A stretch of DNA of 36,574 nucleotides, taken from the IMG/VR virus record IMGVR_UViG_3300028376_000015, positions 1-36,574 of that record; one strand, given 5' to 3'. Positions 22,064 through 31,700 of this stretch are shown here, one piece after another. Positions within the stretch are counted from its first letter, which is position 1, and every line of letters begins with the position of its first letter. The translations under genes and the position numbers were made by a program. The notes beneath the pieces were generated by a model, which was given only the letters and a program-made list of their open reading frames with translations, was not told where the DNA came from and did no database searches. The stretch is from a virus.

Positions 22064-22106
22064 CACTGTCTCTCCAAGGGGAGATAGTGATGAGGACGGT
22101 ATCCTC
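22064..22106 (+). other. Tandem intergenic hairpins
   Basis: CACTGTCTCTC (22064-22074) pairs with GGGAGATAGTG (22079-22089), 11 bp with two G-U pairs and a CAAG loop. A second stem GAGGA/TCCTC (22092-22096/22102-22106) follows. The tail CTACTTTAATCG is not a proper U-run. This resembles the post-capsid hairpin in position after a virion gene and may mark an RNA processing site. Confidence 0.5.
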
Positions 22107-22133
22107 TACTTTAATCGTCAATAAAAATAACCT

Positions 22134-22610
22134 ATGAAACTAAGTGAATATAAAACATCCACTCTAGCTCGAGCAGACGTGGACGACATCGTCAAAATTG
22201 AGCCAGTAGAGCGACGACCGACAGCTGACAAAAAAGGATACGAGCAAGTAGTGCACACAACCGAGACAGGGAAAAAGATCACGAAGTATGATGTGCATCT
22301 GATGCGAGTGGTAGATGGAGTGAAACGATTCGACAAAGAACACATCGCTATTGTAAACGAGGGGGAAGCTACTGAGGAAGTGGTCTTCACTGCACCAACA
22401 ACCGAGAAAAAAGAAGTAAGCGAGACAGCGATTGAAACCTACGTCAACTCACTACCATTCAAGAGCATCAAAATAACTGAGATTGATACCGAAGCTCCAT
22501 CAGCAACATTCACAGCTATCAAGGTAGAGAACGGAGTAGGCAAGCGAGTAGAAGTGTTCGCCTATCGAGAGGGAACGAAAGCTCCAACATACGTCGAAGT
22601 AACATCATAA
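22134..22610 (+). CDS. Unknown virion-region protein
   Basis: The 158-residue protein begins MKLSEYKTSTLARADVDDIV and is Glu/Lys/Thr-rich and beta-dominated, with no recognised domain. Start context AACCT-ATG matches the gene at 135. It ends 4 bases before the LamG-containing gene, so it may be a structural partner such as a neck or fibre-attachment protein. Confidence 0.5.
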   Translation: MKLSEYKTSTLARADVDDIVKIEPVERRPTADKKGYEQVVHTTETGKKITKYDVHLMRVVDGVKRFDKEHIAIVNEGEATEEVVFTAPTTEKKEVSETAIETYVNSLPFKSIKITEIDTEAPSATFTAIKVENGVGKRVEVFAYREGTKAPTYVEVTS

Positions 22611-22614
22611 AAAA

Positions 22615-24180
22615 ATGGCTCACGTTGCAACAATCACAATTGACCATACGAAAGTACCAGGTGATTTAACTGACTACGTGGGTCTTATTGTGCCTGACGG
22701 AAGTGCAGGGTATTCAGCTTTGTACGCCTTGTGCCTGGAAGGTGGTGGAGACATTCGCCTGTTTAAGAGTGACGACACTACTGAGCTGGCTCGTGAGATT
22801 GTTTCATTTTCTGTAAGTGCTGAGACAGGTGAGATTCACTACAAATACTCTGGTACTCTCAGCTCCAGCGTAGATACAGACATACACGTATACGCAGACG
22901 GCTCTAGTAGTGATTACGGAGTGACAGATACTTATGGGCGTAATGCAGTGTGGAATGATTACGAAGCGGTGTATCACCTAAATGATACGGGGAGTACAGC
23001 TGTTGACTCAACAGGAAACCATGATGGAACCTACAGAGGAACAATGCCTAATTCTGTTACTGGAAAATTAGGAGATGGTCAAGAAACAGGGGGGTCGGGT
23101 GATGAAATGGATGCAGGTAATGCTTGGAATTTTTCTTCTAATGCTGCTTTTACATACACATGCTGGTTAAATCCCAATACAGTAGGAGCTCCATTCCCTG
23201 GACAATATGTTGTTGGTGATTCTTCCGGCCGTAGGAGTTTGAACTATCTTGATAATGGGAAAGTTTCAATCCTAGGATGGAACGGGACAACACAACAGGT
23301 GGCAGGAAGCACCTCTTTGTCAACTGGAACTTGGCATTATGTTGGAATTACGAATGATGGTTCGACTGGTACTGTTTATATAGATGGCTCAAGTGACGGA
23401 AGTGGGTCTTTTGCCTATACCGAAAAATCAAGCTCAACTGTTGATGGTATAAATGTTCGTGCAAATCAAACTGACTTAAAGATTGACGAGGTAAGAGTAT
23501 CCACTTCTGAACAGTCTTCTAATTTGTTTCTAGCAGAATACAACAACCAAAACTTCCCCAGCACTTTCTACAGCGTAGCAGCGGTCAGTGGAGTAATAGA
23601 GCAAGCACTCACTGCTACAGCACAGGCATCAGGATTGATAGTAAAGCAGGTACAGCGAGACATCGAAGTGACGGCTCAGGCAACAGCGAGCTTCACACGA
23701 TCTATCGGCCGAACGTTGCAAGCAACAGCGCAAGCGGTAGCATCGGTAGGTAAGACACTCGGGAAAGGACTAGCAGTCACAGCAGGAGCGACAGTCACAT
23801 TGCTGAAAACACAGGTAAATCTAATAGTACTGTCAGTGACGGCACAAGCCAACGCATCACTAACGAAGCTGGCCATCAACACAGTGACTCTAGCTGTGAC
23901 AGCCAGCGCAACAGTGAGTGTACATATACTAAAAACACTGACACGAATCCTAACTGCAACTGCACAGGGTACAGTATCACTGGTGCAGTCAGGGCTCATT
24001 ATCTCAAGAGAGCTATTGGTGGTAGCCAGAGCAAACGTATCAATAACACTTGCGCAGACATTGAGCAAAGCACTTACCGCAACTGCATCGGCAGTGGTAT
24101 CATTAGCAAAGGACTTCGGTTTCCTCGATAAGTATCCAGAGAACGAGGCGACGTACGAAGATAAATATCCAGAACAATAA
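22615..24180 (+). CDS. LamG-like receptor-binding or decoration protein with C-terminal repeats
   Basis: The 521-residue protein has three parts. Residues ~1-120 resemble DUF2341 (DYVGLIVPDGSAGYSAL). Residues ~120-310 look like a LamG/concanavalin-type jelly roll (AVYHLNDTGSTAVDSTGNHD, TWHYVGITNDGSTGTVYIDG, DEVRVS). Residues ~325-505 contain nine imperfect repeats around T-A-x-A-x-x-S-L spaced 20-24 residues apart. DUF2341-LamG pairs bind glycans, so it may contact host surface sugars. The first ~950 bases are T-rich and unlike the rest of the genome, suggesting recent acquisition. Confidence 0.75.
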   Translation: MAHVATITIDHTKVPGDLTDYVGLIVPDGSAGYSALYALCLEGGGDIRLFKSDDTTELAREIVSFSVSAETGEIHYKYSGTLSSSVDTDIHVYADGSSSDYGVTDTYGRNAVWNDYEAVYHLNDTGSTAVDSTGNHDGTYRGTMPNSVTGKLGDGQETGGSGDEMDAGNAWNFSSNAAFTYTCWLNPNTVGAPFPGQYVVGDSSGRRSLNYLDNGKVSILGWNGTTQQVAGSTSLSTGTWHYVGITNDGSTGTVYIDGSSDGSGSFAYTEKSSSTVDGINVRANQTDLKIDEVRVSTSEQSSNLFLAEYNNQNFPSTFYSVAAVSGVIEQALTATAQASGLIVKQVQRDIEVTAQATASFTRSIGRTLQATAQAVASVGKTLGKGLAVTAGATVTLLKTQVNLIVLSVTAQANASLTKLAINTVTLAVTASATVSVHILKTLTRILTATAQGTVSLVQSGLIISRELLVVARANVSITLAQTLSKALTATASAVVSLAKDFGFLDKYPENEATYEDKYPEQ

Positions 24181-24181
24181 T

Positions 24182-24820
24182 ATGTCATCACTAGCAGACT
24201 ACAGAGCAGACCTAGAAGCATTACTCTCGACAGTAGACCTGTCAGGGTTCTTCACTGAAGCAATCAAAAATGAGTTCATCAACCGAGCAGGCCGACGGGT
24301 ATACAACGCAAAGAAGTGGGCATGGCTAGAACATGCGGTAAAGACACAGTCAAAAGCAGGAATAGAATACTACGCACAGCCATCGCGCTTCAAGAAAGGA
24401 AGCATCCATCGCATCACCCTAGGCGAGGGAATGGCAGAGCTAGAATACGACGTTGTGGCATGGAATCTATACAAGCAAAACAAAGAGCAGACTACAGGTG
24501 CACGGGTAGCATCCATACTAGGCAACCAGTACTTCATGTACCCAGCACCAGAGCGCGCAAACGAAGTGATTGGGATATACGGTCAACTTAAGTGGGTAGA
24601 CCTCACCAGCGACAGTACAGAGAGCATCAATCCAGAAGCATACGACGAGGCAATCATTCGCTTGGCACTAGCAGATGCGCTCAAGAAAGAACGTCGCTTC
24701 TCAGAAGCAAACAGTGAGACAAAAGAAGTGACAGACGTACTCATTCCATCACTATGGAGCGAAGACCAAAAGCAAGATCCAAAAGGATACATTGGCCAGT
24801 CAAGAAGCACGAGATGGTAA
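24182..24820 (+). CDS. Head-tail adaptor-like protein
   Basis: The 212-residue protein begins MSSLADYRADLEALLSTVDLSG and contains INRAGRRVYNAKKWAWLE, YYAQPSRFKKG and a helical C-terminus (YDEAIIRLALADALKKERRF). This is the pattern of podovirus adaptor (gp4/DUF6682-type) proteins that bind under the portal. Position just before the large beta protein (nozzle-like) agrees. ATG follows the previous stop by 1 base. Confidence 0.6.
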   Translation: MSSLADYRADLEALLSTVDLSGFFTEAIKNEFINRAGRRVYNAKKWAWLEHAVKTQSKAGIEYYAQPSRFKKGSIHRITLGEGMAELEYDVVAWNLYKQNKEQTTGARVASILGNQYFMYPAPERANEVIGIYGQLKWVDLTSDSTESINPEAYDEAIIRLALADALKKERRFSEANSETKEVTDVLIPSLWSEDQKQDPKGYIGQSRSTRW

Positions 24821-24831
24821 TCTAAATATAT

Positions 24832-26259
24832 ATGTCAGAACTACAAAGCTACACAATCAACAACTTCAACGGTGGCATTAGTGACCTCAGCAACAAAGGC
24901 GTGCGAGGAGCTTTTAAGTTCGGCTACGGCATTAACCTACGTAATACCTCGAGCGCACTATCCTGCAACCAGAAGCTCAAGAAAGACTCAGGAGCGGTGG
25001 TAACAGACCTGATACGTTTTGGAGTGGCCGCTACAGACGGAAATTGGTACGGATTCGGTGACACAGGAAACATATACAGACGAACATCGGGAGGAGCATG
25101 GTCGCTTCAAGCTACAGATCCAGATGGAGAGATACTAGGAGCCGCTGAATACATCCACAACGACGGCAGTAATAATTACGTCAGTCACATTGTATGGGGA
25201 ACGCAAACCAAACTAAAGAAAGTGAAGACTAGCAGTGGATTCGGTACAATCACTACGGTGACAACATTCGAAAACGGCTTCGCTGGCGAGTGGCACACCA
25301 TGCTAGAAGCACTAGGTGTGCTGTTCTTCTGTGACGCAGACTTCCTCGGCATCCTAGACTACGAGGGAGCAGTCAACAAGAAAGCCCTACAATTCCCAGG
25401 CGGAATATACTCACGCTCACTACTGGACAACGCCAATATTATAATTATCGGAGCAACAGAAAAAGAGCGACAACGACGTGGCTTTCTATTTACATGGGAC
25501 AAACTAGCAGACTCGTGGATCACAAAAAGAGACCTGCAAGCACAGGGAGCACGCTCATTAAACTTCTTGGAGGGAGGCGTCATGGTGCAAACAGGAGAAG
25601 AGCTCAAGTACTGGGACACAGTAAACCTACTGCCACTAAAGCAACTGCCCGGCGGAGGCGAAACACAGCCAGGAGCACAGTCCGAGTATCAATCAATCGG
25701 ACACTTTGGCGTACAGGGAGGGACAAAGAACGGAGTCTACGGCTACGGCCGTCGAGACAAGAACAGTCCGTTCGCACTGGCACTAGAGTACATTCCGTCA
25801 CACGGCAACTACGAAAACCCAGCACATAAAATAGGGAGCGTAAGCAATCACCAAGGCACAATGCTCGTGTCGTGGTATGACGGCACAGACTACGGAGTAG
25901 ATGTAATAGACAACGACAACAAAGCCGTAGCTCTCTATCAGTCATTAGAGATAGACGCTAACACACCATACTCAGAGAAGCGATGGAGGCAGGTAAAAAT
26001 AGTGACACGACCACTTCCTGCAGGCACATCAATAACATTGCGAGCAAAGACCAACAATGACGACGACTGGCAAGTATGCAAAACAGACTCGCAAGCAACA
26101 GTGATGAACGTCACAGGACAAAAGAAAGCAATCTTTAACATTGCAGGAGCAGGCAAGGGAGAGATTGTAGAACTAGAGCTGGTACTAACACCAAACGGAA
26201 ACGCTACGCCAGAGGTACTGTCGGTAAATACATATCACACAATGCTCACAATATATTAA
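24832..26259 (+). CDS. Tail nozzle / beta-propeller-like tail protein
   Basis: This 475-residue beta-rich protein begins MSELQSYTINNFNGGISDLSN. It has repeated W/Y-G-x-G-D strands (NWYGFGDTGNIYRR, GVYGYGRRDKN, VSWYDGTDYG) suggesting a propeller. The opening F-N-G-G-I-S-D resembles podovirus tail tubular B/nozzle proteins. It would form the distal short tail under the adaptor. No catalytic motif is seen. Confidence 0.6.
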   Translation: MSELQSYTINNFNGGISDLSNKGVRGAFKFGYGINLRNTSSALSCNQKLKKDSGAVVTDLIRFGVAATDGNWYGFGDTGNIYRRTSGGAWSLQATDPDGEILGAAEYIHNDGSNNYVSHIVWGTQTKLKKVKTSSGFGTITTVTTFENGFAGEWHTMLEALGVLFFCDADFLGILDYEGAVNKKALQFPGGIYSRSLLDNANIIIIGATEKERQRRGFLFTWDKLADSWITKRDLQAQGARSLNFLEGGVMVQTGEELKYWDTVNLLPLKQLPGGGETQPGAQSEYQSIGHFGVQGGTKNGVYGYGRRDKNSPFALALEYIPSHGNYENPAHKIGSVSNHQGTMLVSWYDGTDYGVDVIDNDNKAVALYQSLEIDANTPYSEKRWRQVKIVTRPLPAGTSITLRAKTNNDDDWQVCKTDSQATVMNVTGQKKAIFNIAGAGKGEIVELELVLTPNGNATPEVLSVNTYHTMLTIY

Positions 26260-26260
26260 T

Positions 26261-27436
26261 ATGACTGAAAAAGTAAAAGAATTCGAAGTAAAAAACATCG
26301 AACAAGATCCTGATCAGGACGTCGAGCTTCCAGAGATTCCAGCATGGGACAGGATATTCGGCCGACCAACCTCACTAGGAGATTTGGACCCAGATGCAGA
26401 GGAGCGACTAGATGACGTTGACGCTACATTTTTGACGCTCGGTGACATTGCATTCCTAGACAGCATCACAGAAACAGAAATAACTAACGGTGCAATCACG
26501 ACACCAAAACTAGCTGCAGGGTCAGTAATAGCCAGCAAGATATCAGTAGGCGACCTAGCCGCTATCAACGCAGACCTCGGGACAATTACGTCAGGAGACA
26601 TCAGAGGAGCACGCATCAGAACATCAACAGGTGGAGACAGAGTGGAGATAAGCGACAGCGATGACTCAATTAGAATCTACGACAGCAACGACCTACGGAT
26701 GGAACTGATAGAAAACCGTATGACGTTCTTCGACGGCAACGAAGATGATGTGGTCAGTTTGTTTGCAGGAAACAGTGGCAACTTTTTACTAGCAGGGACA
26801 AACGGAAACGACCTACTATTCAGCTCAGAGCGAGACATCATATTTAGCGTTGCGGATGACTTCTCGGTGATAGCAACTGACATCATTACACTACAAGCCG
26901 CCGATGAAATTACCTTAGACACGACGTCATTAGCAAACGACATCTTCATTGGACTGGCAGGCAATACGTTCATGCAGTTTGGAAACGGTCGGGTATATCT
27001 CGGGACATTCATCGACATGACCGGCTACGACATCACCGATGCAGGGGACATAGACTGCGTCTCACTAACAGAAACCTCAGACATCAGACGAAAGAAAAAC
27101 ATCAAACCACTGGCATACGGACTCAAAGAAGTACTCCAGCTAGAACCAATCCAGTATCAATTCAAGAAACGAGAAAACAAAATACAAGAGGGACGGAAAA
27201 AGAAAGGTCGAGCCAAAGAGAAGATGGTAGATGACCGAGCAAAGCAGGGAGGCAGTCACTTGGGATTCTCAGCACAGGACGTATACAAAATACTGCCAGA
27301 GGTAACGCAGTACGCAGACCAAGATGGCAAAGAAACCGCCAGACTATACAGCACGCAAATGATTCCAGTACTGGTGCGAGCCATCCAAGAATTGCACAAG
27401 GAACTAGATTTATTAAAAAGTAAAGTGTTACAATAA
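26261..27436 (+). CDS. Tail fibre with S74 self-cleaving chaperone
   Basis: This 391-residue fibre has a C-terminal intramolecular chaperone of endosialidase type (Peptidase_S74) at residues ~273-391. It contains SDIRRKKNI with catalytic Ser273 and a following Lys, H-L-G-F-S-A-Q-D-V, and a coiled end. A basic insertion (QEGRKKKGRAKEKM) interrupts the domain at ~309-322. The N-terminal half has short beta repeats typical of trimeric fibres. The chaperone normally cuts itself off after trimer folding. It is the likely receptor-binding fibre. Confidence 0.82.
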   Translation: MTEKVKEFEVKNIEQDPDQDVELPEIPAWDRIFGRPTSLGDLDPDAEERLDDVDATFLTLGDIAFLDSITETEITNGAITTPKLAAGSVIASKISVGDLAAINADLGTITSGDIRGARIRTSTGGDRVEISDSDDSIRIYDSNDLRMELIENRMTFFDGNEDDVVSLFAGNSGNFLLAGTNGNDLLFSSERDIIFSVADDFSVIATDIITLQAADEITLDTTSLANDIFIGLAGNTFMQFGNGRVYLGTFIDMTGYDITDAGDIDCVSLTETSDIRRKKNIKPLAYGLKEVLQLEPIQYQFKKRENKIQEGRKKKGRAKEKMVDDRAKQGGSHLGFSAQDVYKILPEVTQYADQDGKETARLYSTQMIPVLVRAIQELHKELDLLKSKVLQ

Positions 27437-27437
27437 A
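27421..27437 (+). promoter_or_regulatory. Second copy of extended -10 element
   Basis: TAAAGTGTTACAATAAA is identical to 15895-15911. TGT-TACAAT (27426-27434) is an extended -10. The start would fall at ~27441, 2 bases before ATG 27443. It overlaps the end of the fibre gene, so two late genes share a near-leaderless promoter arrangement. Confidence 0.5.
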
Positions 27438-27442
27438 CATAT

Positions 27443-27661
27443 ATGAGCGACCCGAATAAGGAACAATCACTCGAAGACAAAATTTTGACTCAGTCAAAGG
27501 ATGTCGAGAAGCAGTTCGCAGAGAATGAGAATAAAATCCAAGAAGCGAAAGCAGTACTCCAACAGAGAATGCAGAAGCGAATGGAACTCAAGGGACAGCA
27601 CACAGCTCTGAAAAACCTACTGCCTGAGAAAAAAACATTACCAGCAAAAAATAAAAAGTAA
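27443..27661 (+). CDS. Small coiled-coil protein
   Basis: The 72-residue product begins MSDPNKEQSLEDKILTQSKD and is one long charged helix with coiled-coil heptads and a Lys-rich C-terminus. It starts just behind the duplicated extended -10 and precedes the LysM protein by 2 bases. It could assist assembly of the internal virion proteins. The function is unknown. Confidence 0.5.
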   Translation: MSDPNKEQSLEDKILTQSKDVEKQFAENENKIQEAKAVLQQRMQKRMELKGQHTALKNLLPEKKTLPAKNKK

Positions 27662-27663
27662 TC

Positions 27664-28740
27664 ATGGCATCAGCACAATACGTCGTAGAAAAAGGAGATA
27701 CATTGGGAGGCATCGCAAAGAAGCTCGGTGTGTCAACTGGCAGTCTACAGGGATTCCGTTCGGGAAATGCAGACCTCATCTACCCAGGCGAAACTCTCTC
27801 AGTCAAGTCTCCTACAAACAGTGAGGCGACCAATCGCGCCAGCACAATACGGACTGAGCTCGCAGGAGACAGACCAGCCACAGGCGCAGGAGACGGAACA
27901 CCAAACGGCAGAGGGCAAGCATCACTAGACGGTGAAAGTACGTCGGGTGGTTTTGATGTTGGTACACTCAAGAGCAACGTAGAAGACGCACGAACAAAAC
28001 GAGACGAAGCATTCAAAAAGCTCGATGGTTTCCGTACGAGCAGGTACGACGAGCTCGTAGGGGAGCGCGCACTCAACGAACGTAAAGATGAGATAGCGTC
28101 ACTCGACGACCAGATTGCTGAAAAAAAACGAATTCGTGACGAATCAGTAAACAAAATCAGAAGCAACCCAGGAGCTTCGGCCGCTACTCTAACGGGAGAG
28201 GTGGCACGAGCCAGTGATAAACTAAACGCTGACATCAACAACCTCATCAGCCAGCGAAACTCAGTGGCAGGAGAATACAACACAGGACTCTCAGAGATTG
28301 AACGACTGGTAGAAAACGAAGCAAAAGACATCGAAGCATCATTCGGATTCTTCGACAACTCAGTAAATGAAGCAGAGCAAATGTTCCAAGCATATCAGCA
28401 AGCAATCGTAGACGAGCTCACCAAAGAAGAGGAACGCGCATACGACGAAGCGAGTGACATGCGAGACTTCGAGCAAGCACTACAGCTCGCACAGATGAGA
28501 GGCACAGGGTCAGGAAGTGGGACAAACTACACCATCCTCACAGACCAGTTCGGCCGACCAACAGTAGCAATCGACCGAAACAATCCAACCCAACAGATAG
28601 ACGTATCAGGAAACGAGGGGTCAATGCCAACAGGAGGCGGTAGCAATCCAGCACTGGCTCAAGCACAAGCGCAGGCAGCACAGCAAAGCAACGAGCCAGG
28701 GTTCTTCGGTAGAATTAAAAACTGGTTCACAGGAAATTAA
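27664..28740 (+). CDS. LysM-containing virion protein
   Basis: The 358-residue protein starts with a LysM domain at residues ~5-48 (YVVEKGDTLGGIAKKLGVST, LIYPGETLSV), which binds peptidoglycan. Low-complexity Ser/Gly regions and two long helices with coiled-coil character (about 115-260) follow, then a Gln/Ala-rich C-terminus. It probably enters or lines the cell wall during DNA ejection, next to the giant internal protein. No catalytic lysozyme motif is visible. Confidence 0.7.
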   Translation: MASAQYVVEKGDTLGGIAKKLGVSTGSLQGFRSGNADLIYPGETLSVKSPTNSEATNRASTIRTELAGDRPATGAGDGTPNGRGQASLDGESTSGGFDVGTLKSNVEDARTKRDEAFKKLDGFRTSRYDELVGERALNERKDEIASLDDQIAEKKRIRDESVNKIRSNPGASAATLTGEVARASDKLNADINNLISQRNSVAGEYNTGLSEIERLVENEAKDIEASFGFFDNSVNEAEQMFQAYQQAIVDELTKEEERAYDEASDMRDFEQALQLAQMRGTGSGSGTNYTILTDQFGRPTVAIDRNNPTQQIDVSGNEGSMPTGGGSNPALAQAQAQAAQQSNEPGFFGRIKNWFTGN

Positions 28741-28748
28741 ACAACTTT

Positions 28749-31700
28749 ATGGCATCTCTCAAAGACCTACTATCAAGAGCAAAAGGCAAGCTCGAGAGAA
28801 TCCCTGAAATCGCAAAAGAAACATTCAGTGACGGCAAGGAAGCGGTACAGGAATACTTCGAACCACAGCCAATACAAGACGGAATACGTATCCGTGATTT
28901 TCTGCGTGAGACGCCAGCAAATGTAGGTGAGGTAACCAAAGACATCGCACAAGGAACAGCACGATCGTTCGACTTCGTCGGGAGAAAGCTGTCACCATTT
29001 GAAGAAGATCTGAGTGAGAAGACTGGCTTCAATAAAACGATAGAAGACTTCCTATTCGGTGGAGCAGAGAAACGATCAGAGTCACTAACAGACGTGGGAG
29101 AAACAGAGATAGGACTCGACCGCGAAAAAAACCCAATCCTCACACCACTAGCAGGACTCGGTATCATCGGACTCGACTTCGTGCCAGGAGGTCAGGGAAA
29201 GAGCAAGGGCTTCAAACAGTTCATCAAATCGCTAACAGATGAGACAGCCGAGACACTGGCGAAGAGTAGCGACAGAGGACTGATAGAGAGCACAGTGCGC
29301 GAGTCAGCACCAGCATTGAAAGATGACGAGGTAACAAAGCTGGTAGACGACCTAGTAACAACCAAGAGCGTCGATGACGTGAAGAGTGTGGTGACTGGGG
29401 TGCCAGTGAAAGATGTGTCACAAGCAAGAGTTCCTGAAACAGACAAAATAAAAGTAGATCCAGAAACTTTTGATTACAACAGAAAAGCATTTGATGATTA
29501 CCTAGATTCTATAACAGGAGACACAATTCCTCTTACACATGAAACATCAAGAAAAACTGCAGAAGCAATTATAAAAGGAGCAAACTTGGGAGATGGAGAC
29601 GATGTATTTTTCTCACTAGGAAATAGAACGAAACCAACATTTGGAGTAGGTAAAGATACTGTCAGAATAGAATTAGAAGCACCAAAAAATGAGATAACTT
29701 TTCCAAAAGATGTACAAAAACAACTAGGACAAAAGTATGCAGTAGCACTAGATACTATGGATCATAGTTCAATACCATTTAAAGGTGATGGAGGTCATGT
29801 TGCTCTTGCACCAGAGAACTCATGGATAAGTAAAATATTAGATGCAGACAATAATGTTCTTTATTCAAGAGATAGTGCAACAGACGACCTCGTAGAACAA
29901 ACCACATCACTCAAGTCAAATAAGCAAAACCAAATCGACCAAGCAATGATGGAGCGTGACTTCATTGCAGAGTCAGTCCGAGACAATCCAGCTCGAGAAC
30001 TCATTAAGTTTATGGGCAAAGGAGACAATTCACTAGCAGAGATGCAGGTGCGTGGGGAAAGCCGTGGACTCAAAGGAGCACAGCTAGACAGCATGGTAAC
30101 TGAACTAGGATACAAAGGAATGGACGATGCACAAATTGCTATTGAACAATATGCAAAAGACAAAGAGCGACTCGAGGATGCAAAGCAAGTAGTGCGAGAC
30201 TTGAAACTGGAATACAGTACACTTCTGAAAAACCAAGACGGTATCAACATGGCAAAAGAAACCATCGTCGATGAGATGCCAGAGGGCTATCAAAAAGAAG
30301 TAGGAAAAGTACTGGACGCCGCTGAAAAAGAAACCAAGAAACTATCACCACGAAGATTAGCAGACGCCAAGAAGTACGGAATCAGCGAAGATGTGATGGG
30401 AAGAATGCTCTACAGTAAAGCTGGAGGGCGTCTTTCACATGAGCAAGCCAGCGACCTCGCACAAAGTATCAACGCACCAATGCGTGACCTACTAGAAAAA
30501 GATGCAAAACAATTCCCACTCGATCGTCCAAAGATAGAAGCATACTCACAAGAACTGCAGGGGTACTTCGAGAACGTGGTCAAGCGACTCAAAGCAGATG
30601 CAGAGGCACATCCAAAAGACAAAGACCTCGCTACACAATACAAAGAGTCGTCACGTACCTACATGAAAGCACGCACCACACTGGAGGCGGTAATTAGTGA
30701 AGCTGGGCGAGTGGTAGAGGGCTCGAAGGTTATCGGTAAATACTCAAGACTGCCCGGCATGGATGGCAAGATTAAACGAGTGCGAAATCAGATAGTGAAA
30801 TACGCAGAGAACAATCCAAAGCACGCAGACCTACCAACAGAGTTCGACATGGCACTCGAGACGGTAGACTTAAACGACACCACACAGATGCTCGACTTCC
30901 TCACACAATGGAACCGAGCGTCATTCCTACAGAAGCTATCAGAGTTTCAAAAAGCATCGCTACTCTCCGCATTATCAACTCACGCAGTAAACGCACTAGG
31001 AAACGCCATCCAGCAAGTGATAGACATTCCAGTCCGCGCACTAGCAGGAGGACTAGACGCAGGGAAGTCAGCCGTAACAGGTAGCAAAAGAACAGTCTAT
31101 GCAGGCGAATCACTGGCGCAAGTTCGAGGAGCATTCCGTTCCGCACCAGCCGCTATCAGACGAGCTACCAAAGCACTAGCCAACGAACACTACGCACAAG
31201 AGCTCCGACGTACTGAAATCGAAGCAGGAACCGTAGTGCCAGCAATCAGAGGACGATTCGGTAAGGTAGTGCGACTACCATTCAGACTTCTGCAGATGGC
31301 CGACCTTGGATTCCGTACTGTAAAGAGCGGAGCAGAGGGTGACGCACTGGCCACTCGCATCGCCAAAATGGAGGGACTCAAAGGAAAGGCACTTAAAACA
31401 AGAGTAGACGAGCTACGGCAAAACCTACCTGAAGACATGCTCGACCTCGTAGACGCTCGAGTAGAGCGGTCACTTATGCTCGAAGACCTCGACGGCATGC
31501 TAAAAACTATAGAAGACCTCAAGAATAAATATCCTGCACTGCAGTTCGTTATTCCTTTTTATAGAACACTAGTGAACCTATCCAAAGAGGCGTACCGAAT
31601 GACACCAATAGGAGGCGTCGGCCGAACAATAGGAAAGCTCACTCCCGGCCAACCCGGACGAAACATCGAACGAGCATTCAATAACAAATGGACTGCTAAC

